A stretch of 64,000 bases of DNA from Shouchella miscanthi (GTDB lineage: Bacteria > Bacillota > Bacilli > Bacillales > Bacillaceae_D). The notes beneath the pieces were generated by a model. It made no database searches. It saw nothing but the letters and a program-made list of their open reading frames with translations, and was not told where the DNA came from. Shown piece by piece: positions 43,188-52,607 of the stretch (the stretch's first letter is position 1; the number at the start of each line of letters is the position of its first letter). The position numbers and the translations under genes were made by a program. The DNA lies in assembly GCF_007725405.1 (NCBI RefSeq), contig NZ_CP042163.1:2232001-2296000 (forward strand). The letters are read 5' to 3'.

Positions 43188-43655
43188 TCAGCGTTTTTTT
43201 TGCCATAACCCCGTAATTAACGGTAAAATTTGTTGCATTTGATCATCCATGACTTTTTTTCTGTTTTTTTGTTCAATGTATTCAAGAGCAATTGATGGTA
43301 CGTACACCAATTGTAACGGCTCTAATGCTTGTTCATCCTGCTTCCAATTCGCATCTGATGTTAGCAAAATCATGTAGTTGAATCCAGCGCCCTCTAATTC
43401 CGTCTGCCAAAGGTGTAGCCGCTCTTTTTTCCCTTCGGCTGATTCGGTATCATGATAGCTAAATGGTGGGAACAGCATAACCCGTCCTCGAAATTGACGT
43501 TCCATTTCCTCACTCAAAATTGTTGTAAATTCAGTCGCTTGAATGGTTGACTTAATATCTGCCGTTAACGATACTTTCACAAGGGGTACAATGGCTGTAT
43601 CAACATAATCTCGGGATTGTAAATACGTATCGGTGTCTTCGGTTCTAAAGCGCAT
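43188..43655 (-). CDS. ypiF: YpiF-like protein (DUF2487)
   Basis: This 155-residue soluble protein is encoded between ypiB and qcrA, as B. subtilis YpiF. Conserved-looking parts are the N-terminal RFRTEDTDTYLQSRDYVDTAIVPL and the central FPPFSYHD. It belongs to DUF2487; the function is unknown. It is separated from ypiB by a terminator and from qcrA by a promoter, so it may be its own unit. AGGAAGTGG lies before the ATG. Confidence 0.85.
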   Translation of the reverse strand: MRFRTEDTDTYLQSRDYVDTAIVPLVKVSLTADIKSTIQATEFTTILSEEMERQFRGRVMLFPPFSYHDTESAEGKKERLHLWQTELEGAGFNYMILLTSDANWKQDEQALEPLQLVYVPSIALEYIEQKNRKKVMDDQMQQILPLITGLWQKKR

Positions 43656-43687
43656 CTGACCACTTCCTTCCTCTTTTCTAGTATACC

Positions 43688-43715
43688 AAAAAAAACAGAG
43701 CCTTCGGGCTCTGTT
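43688..43715 (-). terminator. Terminator between ypiB and ypiF
   Basis: The stem ACAGAGCC / GGCTCTGT has a stable TTCG/CGAA tetraloop and eight T on the minus strand, directly after the ypiB stop. Confidence 0.9.
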
Positions 43716-44264
43716 TTAGGAGTTTTTTAATAAATGATTTAGTTTTTCGGTTAAGGCGAGAAACGCGTCTTTATCATGCGTATCTAACGCTTGATTAATT
43801 TCCTCATTTATTTTTTTTAACTGAAATTGGCGAATGCTTTCTGTTAAAACAACATCAGCCTCTGTTTCAAACCGTTGCTTTCGTTCTTTTGTTTCCGGTA
43901 AATACGGGTTGTCTTCAAGAACCGCTAGGTACTGCGCATGAAGTTCTTGGTCTTTAAAATGAAGTTCAATGTAAATCTCTTCCGTATGATTTAAGCGAAT
44001 ATCATGAAACGCTTTTTCACAGTCTGTTGTCACGTGATGCTGCTTTCGAAACGAAAATGGAACTGTGTCGATCCCTTGAGCAGAAATAACAAGTGCCTTT
44101 GGTGTTTCATCAGAACGATCTAAAAAATGAACTCGTTCCATTAAGCTATCATCGTTCATTAAATAATTTAGCAACCAAGCACACTCACGGCGTTTTAATT
44201 GATGTCGTTTGAGGAAACTACGCAAAAAAGACTTTTTATCCATTACAGGAATAATGCTACCCAA
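43716..44264 (-). CDS. ypiB: YpiB-like protein (UPF0302)
   Basis: This 182-residue soluble helical protein has the signature FLKRHQLKRRECAWLLNYL (~17-35) of the UPF0302/YpiB family. The C-terminal third is a charged helix with QFQLKKINEEINQALD. The TTG start follows AAGGGGAG at good spacing; an ATG seven codons later is the alternative. The function is unknown. It follows ypiA by about 110 bases. Confidence 0.88.
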   Translation of the reverse strand: MGSIIPVMDKKSFLRSFLKRHQLKRRECAWLLNYLMNDDSLMERVHFLDRSDETPKALVISAQGIDTVPFSFRKQHHVTTDCEKAFHDIRLNHTEEIYIELHFKDQELHAQYLAVLEDNPYLPETKERKQRFETEADVVLTESIRQFQLKKINEEINQALDTHDKDAFLALTEKLNHLLKNS

Positions 44265-44378
44265 TTGCTTTCTCCCCTTTCCTTTTATAAAAGCACCAAA
44301 AAAGATTCTCTTGTACTTTTCGCCTTAAGATACAGCATTCCCTTTTCTATCGACTTGAATTCTTTTCAACAAATCTTG

Positions 44379-45632
44379 TCATTCCTCGTGTTGAAGCTGG
44401 TCAATAAGCTCGATTAAGTCTGTTCTTGTCGGATCAACGTATAGCGCTTGTCTAAAGAACACAGCTGCTTTTTGACGTTTTCCTTCTTCTAAGAGAAAGT
44501 AGCCATATTCAATTAAAAAGTCAGCATCTTCCTTAAAAAATGGTTCCGCTTCTTCATATAATAGACGGGCTTCTTCATACGATTCCAATTGTGCTTTAGC
44601 AAAAGCGTGGTACCACGTTAGTACAGGATCATGTTCACCATGCTCTTGTACATATTCAATAAGCTCTTGTAGCTCTTCTGCTCTTTCTTCTTCCTTCAAT
44701 AATGCAGCAAGTGCTTGTATGCTAGTCATATTTGAAGGGTTTAACGCCAAAGCTTGTCGAAAGTATTGCTCAGCACCGACGAGGTCATTCATTTTTGTCA
44801 ACACTTGACCAGCCATCATTGGGAGTTGGTCATTAAATTCATCCATTCGAATACCATCTTTCAACGTCTCAAATGCCTCATCTAAACGATTTTCAGCCTC
44901 ATATGCTTTTGCAAGTGGCACATAAACACTTGTAAAATCCGCATCTAAACTTTTTACCGCACCGAGCTGTTCAATAACAACTGGATAATCACCCTGTTGA
45001 TAAGCAGTAAACCCAAAGCTGAATAACTGATCAGGCGTCATTTTATTTGTTTCCTGTTGATGATACAAATGCAAGGCCTCTTCAAATTGACCATTACCGC
45101 TATATGCTTCTGCCAATGATAATCCAACGTTCACTTCACCTAATTGAACATGAAGAGATTGTTTTAAATACGGAATCGCCTTATTGTATGCCCCTTGATT
45201 TAAATAGAATTCACCTAGCGCATAAATAAGGATCATTTCTTCAGGGTCTTTTTGCAAGGCGGCAAGTAACTTCTGTTCGGCAACTTCATCAAGAGCTTGC
45301 AATTGATACAAATCGGCAAGCAATAGTTGTGCTTGTACGAAGCTGTCATCTTTTACGCCAACTTCTAATAGTAATTCAATGGCTGCATCCTCTTGATCTT
45401 CGTCAATCATCATTTCCGCTGAAAGAATGGCTAAAGAGCCTTCATCTGGATAAAGTGACCGAAGTTCTTCCACAATGGTTCGTGCTTCACGAATGTGCCC
45501 AAGTTCGTAATAGAGCTCAGCCACTTCAAACCGAATTTGGTGGTTGTCTGATAGAGCATGTTCAGCTAAATACGCTAAAGCAGCTTCAATGTTTCCAGCC
45601 TCTATTTTAGAAAAAACATGTTCTTTCAACAT
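44379..45632 (-). CDS. ypiA: TPR-repeat protein YpiA
   Basis: This 417-residue protein is made almost entirely of tetratricopeptide repeats. Units recur about every 34 residues, for example YALGEFYLNQGAYNKAIPYL (~145), EEALHLYHQQE (~190) and AEQYFRQALALNPSN (~285). Length, repeat content and position before ypiB match B. subtilis YpiA. The function is not known; protein-protein scaffolding is usual for this fold. The ATG at 45632 follows AAAGGAG. In B. subtilis aroE precedes it, which is absent here. Confidence 0.9.
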   Translation of the reverse strand: MLKEHVFSKIEAGNIEAALAYLAEHALSDNHQIRFEVAELYYELGHIREARTIVEELRSLYPDEGSLAILSAEMMIDEDQEDAAIELLLEVGVKDDSFVQAQLLLADLYQLQALDEVAEQKLLAALQKDPEEMILIYALGEFYLNQGAYNKAIPYLKQSLHVQLGEVNVGLSLAEAYSGNGQFEEALHLYHQQETNKMTPDQLFSFGFTAYQQGDYPVVIEQLGAVKSLDADFTSVYVPLAKAYEAENRLDEAFETLKDGIRMDEFNDQLPMMAGQVLTKMNDLVGAEQYFRQALALNPSNMTSIQALAALLKEEERAEELQELIEYVQEHGEHDPVLTWYHAFAKAQLESYEEARLLYEEAEPFFKEDADFLIEYGYFLLEEGKRQKAAVFFRQALYVDPTRTDLIELIDQLQHEE

Positions 45633-45746
45633 AAATGTTCTTGCTCCTTTTCGTAACAAACGATATATGTTTATTTTATATGATCGCTCGTCGCAGGGGC
45701 AACCTTTCTGTTTCAGAAAAAAAACAAAAGATTTTTATGAATAGTA

Positions 45747-45775
45747 TTGACTTTGTAAGCGTTTTCTTTTATTAT
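45747..45775 (+). promoter_or_regulatory. Near-consensus promoter of the candidate small RNA
   Basis: TTGACT and TATTAT are separated by 17 bases, pointing away from ypiA. No ribosome site or convincing ORF follows before the terminator at 45833. Confidence 0.75.
45754..45767 (+). promoter_or_regulatory. cre-like site between -35 and -10
   Basis: TGTAAGCGTTTTCT matches the CcpA consensus TGWNANCGNTNWCA at all but the last base. Its position inside the promoter would cause repression on preferred carbon sources. A second near-match, sharing GTAAGCGTTTTC, lies in the terminator stem at 45847-45860. Confidence 0.6.
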
Positions 45776-45781
45776 CTAATT

Positions 45782-45873
45782 AGCGTATGGTTTCTCTCCA
45801 CTCCTATCCATACATTTTAGCTTTTATAGCTAAACCCCCTTGAAAACGTAAGCGTTTTCAAGGGGGTTTTTTT
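45782..45873 (+). ncRNA. Candidate carbon-regulated small RNA
   Basis: A ~92-nt transcript is bounded by a strong promoter and a strong intrinsic terminator in the ypiA-tyrA gap. Hairpin 1 (GTATGG / CCATAC, 45785-45813) presents a 17-base loop, TTTCTCTCCACTCCTAT, whose CUCUCCACUCCU is complementary to Shine-Dalgarno-type sequence (AGGAGUGGAGAG). A small TAGCT / AGCTA hairpin follows, then the terminator. Such C/U-rich accessible loops are the seed type used by Gram-positive sRNAs such as RsaE/RoxS, but I see no clear homology to a named RNA. The transcript itself is predicted, not demonstrated. Confidence 0.6.
45833..45873 (+). terminator. Very strong intrinsic terminator of the candidate sRNA
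   Basis: A perfect 16-bp stem starting AACCCCCTTG and ending CAAGGGGGTT has a TAAG loop, then seven T on the plus strand. On the minus strand only three T follow, so it serves tyrA less well. Confidence 0.92.
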
Positions 45874-45875
45874 AT

Positions 45876-45908
45876 ACAAGCGCCTGACCTACTTGACCAG
45901 ACGCTTGT
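45876..45908. repeat. Inverted repeat just after tyrA
   Basis: The arms ACAAGCGCCTG and CCAGACGCTTGT, with one mismatch, lie directly after the tyrA stop. No T-run follows on the minus strand. It may help 3' end formation together with the adjacent hairpin. Confidence 0.5.
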
Positions 45909-45910
45909 CA

Positions 45911-47002
45911 CTATTGTTCGTAAATTTGATAATGCCGTTCCATTAGGACCGTCCGAGCGTGAGTTCGATCTTCTTCCGAGCGGAAGCTCAAACGTAAAAC
46001 ACCCATAATATCTTCTCTTGCCTCGAGAATTCGAATGTTGGTCAGATGAATTTTATTTTCTGCAAGGACATAGGTAACATCCGAAACAACTCCGAGATGA
46101 TCCGGAACATCCACATATAAGTCGTAAAATGCCGGAATTGCCCCGCGAGACTTCTGCGGTAAACCTTCACGAACCTGACGGGCTCCTGCAAAGAAATGAT
46201 AGATGCTCTCATGATCCTCGTTTTCAATTAATTCACGTATGCCATCCATATCTTGCTGCCACTCATTCATTAATCGAATCATTTCTTCTTTATTATGTAC
46301 TAAAATATCACGCCACATAATAGGGCTTGCTGAGGCAATTCTTGTAATGTCTTTAAAGCCTCCAGCAGCAAGTGCAGTCACTTGATCATCTGTTGCTTGC
46401 ATCTTTTCAAGTTGATGTACGAGTCCAGCTGCTACAATGTGAGGAAAGTGGCTGACAACACCAACAAGTCGATCGTGTCGCTTTGCATCTAGTTCAATAA
46501 ATCGCGCCTTCGTCAATTTTAGAATATTTTTCAATGAAATCAATTCATCCCGAGACGTCTCTGCGGTTGGTGTTAAAAGATAGAACGCATTTTCAAATAA
46601 ATGTTCTTGTGCTGCCGTAACACCAGACTTATGCGAGCCAGCCATCGGATGTCCACCAATAAAGCACACAGATGGTAACAGTCGCTCTGCTTGCTCGACG
46701 ATTGTTCGTTTCGTCGAGCCTACATCTGTTAAGATGACGCCTTTTTTCAGTGCCATCGTACTTAGCTGTTCCATAATCTTTATTGTCACACCAACTGGCG
46801 TGGCAATAATAATGACGTCCGCACGTTCAGCACCATCCTGTAAACGTGTCACACGCTCATCAATAACCCCTAATTGATGTGCCATATTCGTTTCGTCCTC
46901 TGAAATATCATAGCCTAGCCGGTGAAAGGTTGAATCATTTTTCAAAGCAAGGGACAATGAGCCCCCAATTAGGCCCATACCAATGATAAAGATGTTCGTC
47001 AT
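45911..47002 (-). CDS. tyrA: Prephenate dehydrogenase
   Basis: This 363-residue NAD-dependent enzyme converts prephenate to 4-hydroxyphenylpyruvate for tyrosine. It has the Rossmann motif GMGLIGGSL at 8-16, GGHPMAGSHKSG with the catalytic His (~117), and a C-terminal ACT regulatory domain (DVPDHLGVVSDVTY onward, ~290-363). It follows hisC by 26 bases, behind GGGAGG. It is the last gene of the aromatic run in this window, because EPSP synthase, which follows in B. subtilis, is missing. Confidence 0.96.
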   Translation of the reverse strand: MTNIFIIGMGLIGGSLSLALKNDSTFHRLGYDISEDETNMAHQLGVIDERVTRLQDGAERADVIIIATPVGVTIKIMEQLSTMALKKGVILTDVGSTKRTIVEQAERLLPSVCFIGGHPMAGSHKSGVTAAQEHLFENAFYLLTPTAETSRDELISLKNILKLTKARFIELDAKRHDRLVGVVSHFPHIVAAGLVHQLEKMQATDDQVTALAAGGFKDITRIASASPIMWRDILVHNKEEMIRLMNEWQQDMDGIRELIENEDHESIYHFFAGARQVREGLPQKSRGAIPAFYDLYVDVPDHLGVVSDVTYVLAENKIHLTNIRILEAREDIMGVLRLSFRSEEDRTHARTVLMERHYQIYEQ

Positions 47003-47028
47003 GCTGTGGTCCTCCCTGCACTACTTCA

Positions 47029-48126
47029 TTAAGTTTTCCATGTGTTAAATATGGCCGGTGCCACTTTCAAAAAAGCATCATTTTCTTCCTTACTACCAAT
47101 AGAAATCCGAATTCCAGTTGGATAACCTAATGCTTCACCGGATCGAAGAATAAACCCTTTTTCTAGAAACGCCTGAAAAAGTTGATTCCCTGGAATACTT
47201 GTTTCAACTAGAAGAAAATTGGTTTCGGACGGATAAACGAAGAAACCCTCCTCTTCAAAATAAGTTCTTAAACGCTGCCTCTCTTGCTCGTTCTTTTCTT
47301 TGCATAATTGAATAAATCCTTCGTCTTCCAATGCAGCCAGAGCTGCTTGATGTGCTATCGCATTATTATTAAACGGAGGTCTAACAGGGTCAATCGCTTG
47401 CGCCACGCTTTCACTCGCAATGCCATAGCCTACTCGTAAACCAGCCAATCCGTATGCTTTGGAAAACGTACGTAACACAACTAGCTGCGGATAAGCAGAA
47501 AGCAGCGATACGCTATCAGGATAATCAGCCATTGTCACATATTCGTAGTAAGCCTCGTCTGAAACGACTAAGCACTCTTTAGGAACACGATCTAAAAAGT
47601 GGACAAACGCTTCCCGACTTAACGCAACACCGTTAGGATTATTTGGATTGCACACCCAAACGATGCGCGTTTGCTCGTTAATCGCTGCAAGCATCGCTTC
47701 TAAGTCATGATTTCCACTGTTTGTAACTGGAATCTCAACAATTTCAGCAGCTTCAATAGTTGCATTTAATTTATATTGTGAAAAAGAAGGCGTAGCCATA
47801 ACCGTATTGGTATCAGCCGATAAAAACCCTCGACATAGAAATTGTATGACTTCATCGGATCCATTGCCTAGAATAATTTGCTTTTCACTTACTTGATGTT
47901 TTGTTGCTAAAGCTTCCCGCAGCTCCGTTCCGTAGCCATCGGGATAAATAGCCGTTTCACTCGCAATCGTGGCGATTCTCTCAGCCACCTTTGGTGACGC
48001 ACCATACGGATTTTCGTTTGATGCCATTTTTATAACATGATCTAATCCATACTCGCGCTTCACCTCAGCAATTGGTTTGCCTGGTGCATACGCAGGTAGA
48101 CCACGAATTTGTTTTTTAACGAGCAT
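47029..48126 (-). CDS. hisC: Histidinol-phosphate / aromatic aminotransferase
   Basis: This 365-residue class I/II PLP aminotransferase has the PLP lysine in TFSKAYGLAGLRVGY (~222) and NPNNPNG (~160). In Bacillus, HisC inside the trp region serves both histidine synthesis and transamination of phenylpyruvate and 4-hydroxyphenylpyruvate; the same dual role is inferred here. I choose the ATG at 48126, behind AGTAGGTG. It lies between trpA and tyrA as in B. subtilis. Confidence 0.95.
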   Translation of the reverse strand: MLVKKQIRGLPAYAPGKPIAEVKREYGLDHVIKMASNENPYGASPKVAERIATIASETAIYPDGYGTELREALATKHQVSEKQIILGNGSDEVIQFLCRGFLSADTNTVMATPSFSQYKLNATIEAAEIVEIPVTNSGNHDLEAMLAAINEQTRIVWVCNPNNPNGVALSREAFVHFLDRVPKECLVVSDEAYYEYVTMADYPDSVSLLSAYPQLVVLRTFSKAYGLAGLRVGYGIASESVAQAIDPVRPPFNNNAIAHQAALAALEDEGFIQLCKEKNEQERQRLRTYFEEEGFFVYPSETNFLLVETSIPGNQLFQAFLEKGFILRSGEALGYPTGIRISIGSKEENDAFLKVAPAIFNTWKT

Positions 48127-48194
48127 GTCCACACCTACTTTCGATAGTCTTACTAGTTATCCTACGAAAAAAGAGCTTCTTCTTCAACATTCTT

Positions 48195-49004
48195 TTAATA
48201 AGAGGCCGTATTTATTCCTTGAAGCTCACCAATATACTGTTCAATCTCAGCAAGCGCTGCTTCTTTTTCTCTTTTGCTTAAAAGTCGTTCTCCACGCTTT
48301 TCAATCTCTTTCACAATCGCACTCCCAATCACAACTCCATCAGCATACTGTTGGATAGCATCTACTTGCTCACGTTTATGAATACCGAATCCAACAACAC
48401 AAGGAACTTGAGCATGCTGCTTTACTATCTGAATAAAACGTTTTAAATCAGCAGGCAACTGATCACGAGCGCCAGTTACGCCTGTCGTTGATACACAATA
48501 TAAAAAGCCGCTTGCAGATGAAGCAATCTTTTTTATTCGTTCTCTAGAAGTTGGAGCTACCATTGAAATAAAAGACAAGCCGTTTGCTTTACATAGTGAT
48601 GCCAACGTCTGTGCTTCTTCAAAAGGTAAATCCGGAACGAGTACACCGTCTACTTCAAAGGTCGACGCCTGTTCTACAAATGTTTCAAATCCGTATTGAT
48701 AAAGAGGATTCGCATACGTAAACAAAATAATGGGTACATGCACACCTTTTTTTCGGGCCAGTGGAATCATTTCTAAAATTTGCGGCAAGGTCGTTCCTGC
48801 CTGGATTGCTCGAATAGAAGCAGCTTGTATCGTGGGGCCATCCGCTAAAGGATCAGAGTAGGGCACACCTAATTCAATGACATCGGCCCCTTGCTTTTGT
48901 AATGAAAGCAATAGCGCAATCGTCACGTCAAGAGAAGGATCTCCTGCTGTAATAAATGGAATAAACAAATCATCCTTTTGTAACGCTTGGGTTAGTCTAT
49001 TCAT
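48195..49004 (-). CDS. trpA: Tryptophan synthase alpha chain
   Basis: This 269-residue TIM barrel releases indole from indole-3-glycerol phosphate. It has the catalytic Glu in [17 protein letters not shown] (~46) and the catalytic Asp in [14 protein letters not shown], with a GFGI phosphate loop. The ATG at 49004 overlaps the trpB stop and follows AAGGAG. The longer frame would extend deep into trpB. Confidence 0.96.
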   Translation of the reverse strand: MNRLTQALQKDDLFIPFITAGDPSLDVTIALLLSLQKQGADVIELGVPYSDPLADGPTIQAASIRAIQAGTTLPQILEMIPLARKKGVHVPIILFTYANPLYQYGFETFVEQASTFEVDGVLVPDLPFEEAQTLASLCKANGLSFISMVAPTSRERIKKIASSASGFLYCVSTTGVTGARDQLPADLKRFIQIVKQHAQVPCVVGFGIHKREQVDAIQQYADGVVIGSAIVKEIEKRGERLLSKREKEAALAEIEQYIGELQGINTASY

Positions 49005-50199
49005 GAGCGGATTCTCCTTCGACGTTTTTATAAATGGTATGCATGTCTTTGTCACCACGACCGGACAAACAAATTAAAATCGTTTCTTTTTTACCTGCTT
49101 TACTTTGTTTAATCGCTTGAGCAACAGCATGTGCTGATTCCAAAGCACAAATAATGCCCTCGTGTTCAGCAAGCATACGCAAAGCAGAGAGGGCCTCTTC
49201 ATCGGTTACCGCTTCATACGTAACGCGACCTGAATCTGCTAGATACGCATGCTCCGGACCAATTCCAGGATAATCAAGTCCAGCTGAAATAGAATAGGGC
49301 TCTATAATTTGACCTACCTCGTCTTGCAGTAAATACGTTAATGAACCGTGAATGATTCCTTTTGTTCCTTTTGTTAACGTTGCAGCGTGATGAGGAGAAT
49401 GGACGCCGAGGCCAGCTGCCTCAACACCGACTAATGAAACATCGTCTTCGATAAACGGATAAAACATCCCAATCGCATTACTTCCTCCACCGACGCATGC
49501 AATAATGGTATCCGGAAATTCACCATAATCAGTAAGCATCTGCTCTTTTGCCTCGTCGCCAATGATCCGTTGAAATTGGCGAACCATTTTTGGGTAAGGG
49601 TGAGGACCAACGACAGAACCGATAATGTAAAACGTATCGTCAGCATTGGTTACCCAGTGCCGAATTGCTTCATTTGTAGCATCTTTTAATGTTTTACTTC
49701 CGCTTGTCGCTGGGATAACTTTCGCACCAAGAAGCTCCATTCGAAACACATTTAACTGCTGTCGCTCCATATCCGTTTCACCCATATAAATTAAACAGTC
49801 CATGCCAAATTTCGCAGCTACGGTTGCGGTCGCTACACCATGCTGGCCAGCACCTGTTTCAGCAACAATTTTCTTTTTACCCATTCGTTTGGCTAACAGT
49901 ACTTGCCCGAGAGCATTATTTAGCTTGTGTGCGCCTGTGTGTACTAGATCTTCTCGCTTTAAATAAATGGAGACATTCCCTAGTGCTTTACTTAGCTGAT
50001 CGGCAAATGTGATCGGAGTTTTTCGGCCTGCATAATTTGTTAACAATGTTGTTAATTCACTTGTAAACGCAGGGTCCGCTAATGCTTCATCCAAAGCCGC
50101 CTCTAATTCCTCAAGTGCACTCATAATTGTCTCTGGCACATATTGTCCACCATACTCGCCGAAACGACCTTGCTCAGTTGGATAAAGATTTGTTTTCAT
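48997..50199 (-). CDS. trpB: Tryptophan synthase beta chain
   Basis: This 400-residue PLP enzyme condenses indole with serine. It has the PLP lysine in [17 protein letters not shown] (~88), the [11 protein letters not shown] loop (~110), and the phosphate site [10 protein letters not shown]. It overlaps trpF by 4 bases (ATGA) and trpA by 8, behind AGAGGTGAT. The TrpB1-type length fits complex formation with TrpA. Confidence 0.97.
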   Translation of the reverse strand: MKTNLYPTEQGRFGEYGGQYVPETIMSALEELEAALDEALADPAFTSELTTLLTNYAGRKTPITFADQLSKALGNVSIYLKREDLVHTGAHKLNNALGQVLLAKRMGKKKIVAETGAGQHGVATATVAAKFGMDCLIYMGETDMERQQLNVFRMELLGAKVIPATSGSKTLKDATNEAIRHWVTNADDTFYIIGSVVGPHPYPKMVRQFQRIIGDEAKEQMLTDYGEFPDTIIACVGGGSNAIGMFYPFIEDDVSLVGVEAAGLGVHSPHHAATLTKGTKGIIHGSLTYLLQDEVGQIIEPYSISAGLDYPGIGPEHAYLADSGRVTYEAVTDEEALSALRMLAEHEGIICALESAHAVAQAIKQSKAGKKETILICLSGRGDKDMHTIYKNVEGESAHE

Positions 50200-50825
50200 C
50201 TCTCGATCACCTCTTCAAGCTCTTCTATTGCCCGTATATTTTTTCGTCCGTTGCGCTCTATTCCGCTCGATAAATCTAAGCCAAACACGTTATATTGTTG
50301 TGCATCTTGAATATTTTCTTTGTTTATTCCACCAGCAATAAACAGAGGCGTTTCATATCGATTTGCAACTTGTATAAATGTAGGAATGCGTTCCCAATCA
50401 AATGTTTGCCCCGTTCCACCCCACGCTTGTGTGCTTTTTGTATCTAACAAAAGACCATCTACGTAAGGAGCATAACGATGAAGCTGCTCAACAGTACTAT
50501 CATCAACATGGATCGCTTTCCAAAGTTCAATAGTTGGATAAGCATGTCGAACAGCTTTAACACTCTCCACAGACTCACTTCCATGAAGTTGAAGAACGTG
50601 GAAGATGTTCGCTTCTAAAAGGGGTTTTATTTGTTCTATTGTTGCATTTACAACAAGCGCAACATTTTTCTTTTCATGAGGAACAGACTGATTCCAATGC
50701 ATCACATCATCAAGAAGTACTTGACGTTTACTTTTTGCAAAAACATAACCAATGTAATCACACAATGAGTGAGCGACAACTTCTAGATCTTCTTTCGATT
50801 GAATCCCACAATATTTTGTCTTCAT
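50196..50825 (-). CDS. trpF: Phosphoribosylanthranilate isomerase
   Basis: This 209-residue TIM barrel catalyses the Amadori rearrangement. The catalytic Cys is in [11 protein letters not shown] (position 6; usually KICG), the acid Asp in [19 protein letters not shown] (~126), and [11 protein letters not shown] with SSGIE binds the phosphate. It overlaps both trpC and trpB by 4 bases. Confidence 0.95.
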   Translation of the reverse strand: MKTKYCGIQSKEDLEVVAHSLCDYIGYVFAKSKRQVLLDDVMHWNQSVPHEKKNVALVVNATIEQIKPLLEANIFHVLQLHGSESVESVKAVRHAYPTIELWKAIHVDDSTVEQLHRYAPYVDGLLLDTKSTQAWGGTGQTFDWERIPTFIQVANRYETPLFIAGGINKENIQDAQQYNVFGLDLSSGIERNGRKNIRAIEELEEVIER

Positions 50826-51589
50826 TCCACTGTCCGCTCACTTGCAAACAAACTTTCAATGGCTTTAGAACGATCCGTCGCTTTCATTAATGTCTCACCC
50901 ATTAACACACCATGAACACCTAGTCTCTTTAAATAAGTAAGGTCTTCTTTCGTACGAATGCCACTTTCTGATACAAGAACCGATTCTTGTGAAAGCGATG
51001 GTAAAATTAATTCCGTCTGTTTAATGTTCGTTTGAAACGTTTTTAAATTCCGGTTATTCACACCAACGATTTCTGGCTTTATATACTGAAGCAATGTTTG
51101 CGCTTCTTCTTCATCATGTACCTCTACTAGGCATTCAAGCCCTAATTCATATGCTTGTTCATAGAGCTCTCGTAGCTGGCTGTATTCAATAACACCTGCA
51201 ATCAGCAAGATTGCATCCGCTCCGAGTCGATAGGACTCTTCAACTTGCTTCGCATCAATGATGAAATCTTTGCGCAAAACCGGAAGATTAACCGTGTCTT
51301 TTACTTGCTTGATATATTCTTTCTTCCCTTTAAAATAGGGATAATCGGTTAGCACACTAATAGCAGACGCACCAGCAGCTTGATACGATAGCGCAATACG
51401 TTTTACATCGAGGGTTTCAACCAAAAGACCTTTAGACGGAGACGCTTGTTTAATTTCTGCAATTAAACCGAGGTCATAAGTAGATTGAAGCAGGGCTTGT
51501 TTTAAACTCGTTCGCTTTACCGCTACAGGAGCTGGCATTTCTAACACACGCACTTCTTCTTTTTTAGTTGCAATAATCTGATCAAGCAT
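50822..51589 (-). CDS. trpC: Indole-3-glycerol-phosphate synthase
   Basis: This 255-residue TIM barrel closes the indole ring. It has IAEIKQASPSKG (catalytic Lys, ~45-56), VLRKDFIID (~105), LECLVEVHDEEEA (catalytic Glu) and the VNNRNLKTF and VSESGI loops. It overlaps trpD by 8 bases and trpF by 4. Confidence 0.97.
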   Translation of the reverse strand: MLDQIIATKKEEVRVLEMPAPVAVKRTSLKQALLQSTYDLGLIAEIKQASPSKGLLVETLDVKRIALSYQAAGASAISVLTDYPYFKGKKEYIKQVKDTVNLPVLRKDFIIDAKQVEESYRLGADAILLIAGVIEYSQLRELYEQAYELGLECLVEVHDEEEAQTLLQYIKPEIVGVNNRNLKTFQTNIKQTELILPSLSQESVLVSESGIRTKEDLTYLKRLGVHGVLMGETLMKATDRSKAIESLFASERTVE

Positions 51590-52607
51590 GTTTTATCCCT
51601 CTCTTCTTTGATTGCAGCGAGGTCAAATAAAGTTGTGATTGCCCATTTTCAATTGCCCGCCTTGCCTCTTCAACACCAACTTGAATAGAAGATACGTAAT
51701 CACCTGCATACAACGCAACACCTGCATTAAACGCTACAATATTAGTTGCTGCTTGCGGAGCTTCATTCCGGAGTACCTGATGAATTAAAGCAGCACTCTC
51801 AGCAGGGGTTTGTACACGGATGGATGCTAACGAACTACGGGTAAAACCAACATCTTCAGGCTTTATAGTATTGGCATGAATCTCACCTTGCTTCACATCA
51901 ACAAGGTACGTTTCACCATGAATGGCACATTCATCAAGTCCATCTGCACCACTAACAACAACGGAGTGGGTTGTACCGAGTCGTTGTAATACGTGTCCAA
52001 ATTGATCAGCGGTTGCCCGGCTATTTACTCCTACTAACTGGTGTTTTGCACCAGCTGGATTTGTTAACGGTCCTAAAAGATTAAAAATACTTCGAAAGCC
52101 TAGCTCTTTTCTCGTTTTCATTACGTGTTTCATAGAAGGATGATACAAAGGAGCAAACATAAAGCATAGTGACTGCTCTGTTAGCATATTTGCTGCTTCC
52201 GTCACCGATGTTTGAATATCAATATTAAGCGCTTCAAACACATCTGCACTTCCTGTTTTTGAAGACACAGAACGATTTCCATGCTTCGTCACAGGTATGT
52301 TCATTGATCCAAGAACAATTGCTGTTGCAGTGGAAATGTTAAAGGTACCAAGCCCGTCACCACCTGTTCCACATGTATCAATTGTCCGTTCTAGATGAAT
52401 AGGAAATGGTTCAGCCATTCCCCGCATTGCCCGCGCAAAGCCAACAAGTTCATCTGTTGTTTCTCCTCTAAATCGGAGCAACGTCATAAAGCTAGCAATC
52501 TGGCTATCTGCTAATCGCCCATGCATGATTTCGCCCATAAGCAACTCTGCTTCTTGTTCACTTAATGTACCATTGTCTAAGCAGCGGTGTAACATCGCTT
52601 TAATCAT
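51582..52607 (-). CDS. trpD: Anthranilate phosphoribosyltransferase
   Basis: This 341-residue enzyme transfers phosphoribose from PRPP to anthranilate. It has the PRPP motif DTCGTGGDGLGTFNIST (~75-90), KHGNRSVSSKTGSADV and the conserved GLDECA. The ATG at 52607 (MIKAML) follows CAGGTG and overlaps the stop of the 60-codon ORF by 8 bases. It is the first recognisable trp enzyme gene of the operon, since trpE is absent. Confidence 0.96.
   Translation of the reverse strand: MIKAMLHRCLDNGTLSEQEAELLMGEIMHGRLADSQIASFMTLLRFRGETTDELVGFARAMRGMAEPFPIHLERTIDTCGTGGDGLGTFNISTATAIVLGSMNIPVTKHGNRSVSSKTGSADVFEALNIDIQTSVTEAANMLTEQSLCFMFAPLYHPSMKHVMKTRKELGFRSIFNLLGPLTNPAGAKHQLVGVNSRATADQFGHVLQRLGTTHSVVVSGADGLDECAIHGETYLVDVKQGEIHANTIKPEDVGFTRSSLASIRVQTPAESAALIHQVLRNEAPQAATNIVAFNAGVALYAGDYVSSIQVGVEEARRAIENGQSQLYLTSLQSKKRGIKHA

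Noticed and set aside
45544-45820. Two plus-strand ORFs over the ypiA start and the sRNA promoter
   Set aside because: They lack ribosome sites, overlap the ypiA start, and begin before the predicted promoter.
45544-45873. RsaE/RoxS identity for the candidate sRNA
   Set aside because: The C/U-rich seed is similar in kind, but overall sequence and seed (CUCUCCACUCC rather than UCCCC repeats) differ; no name is justified.
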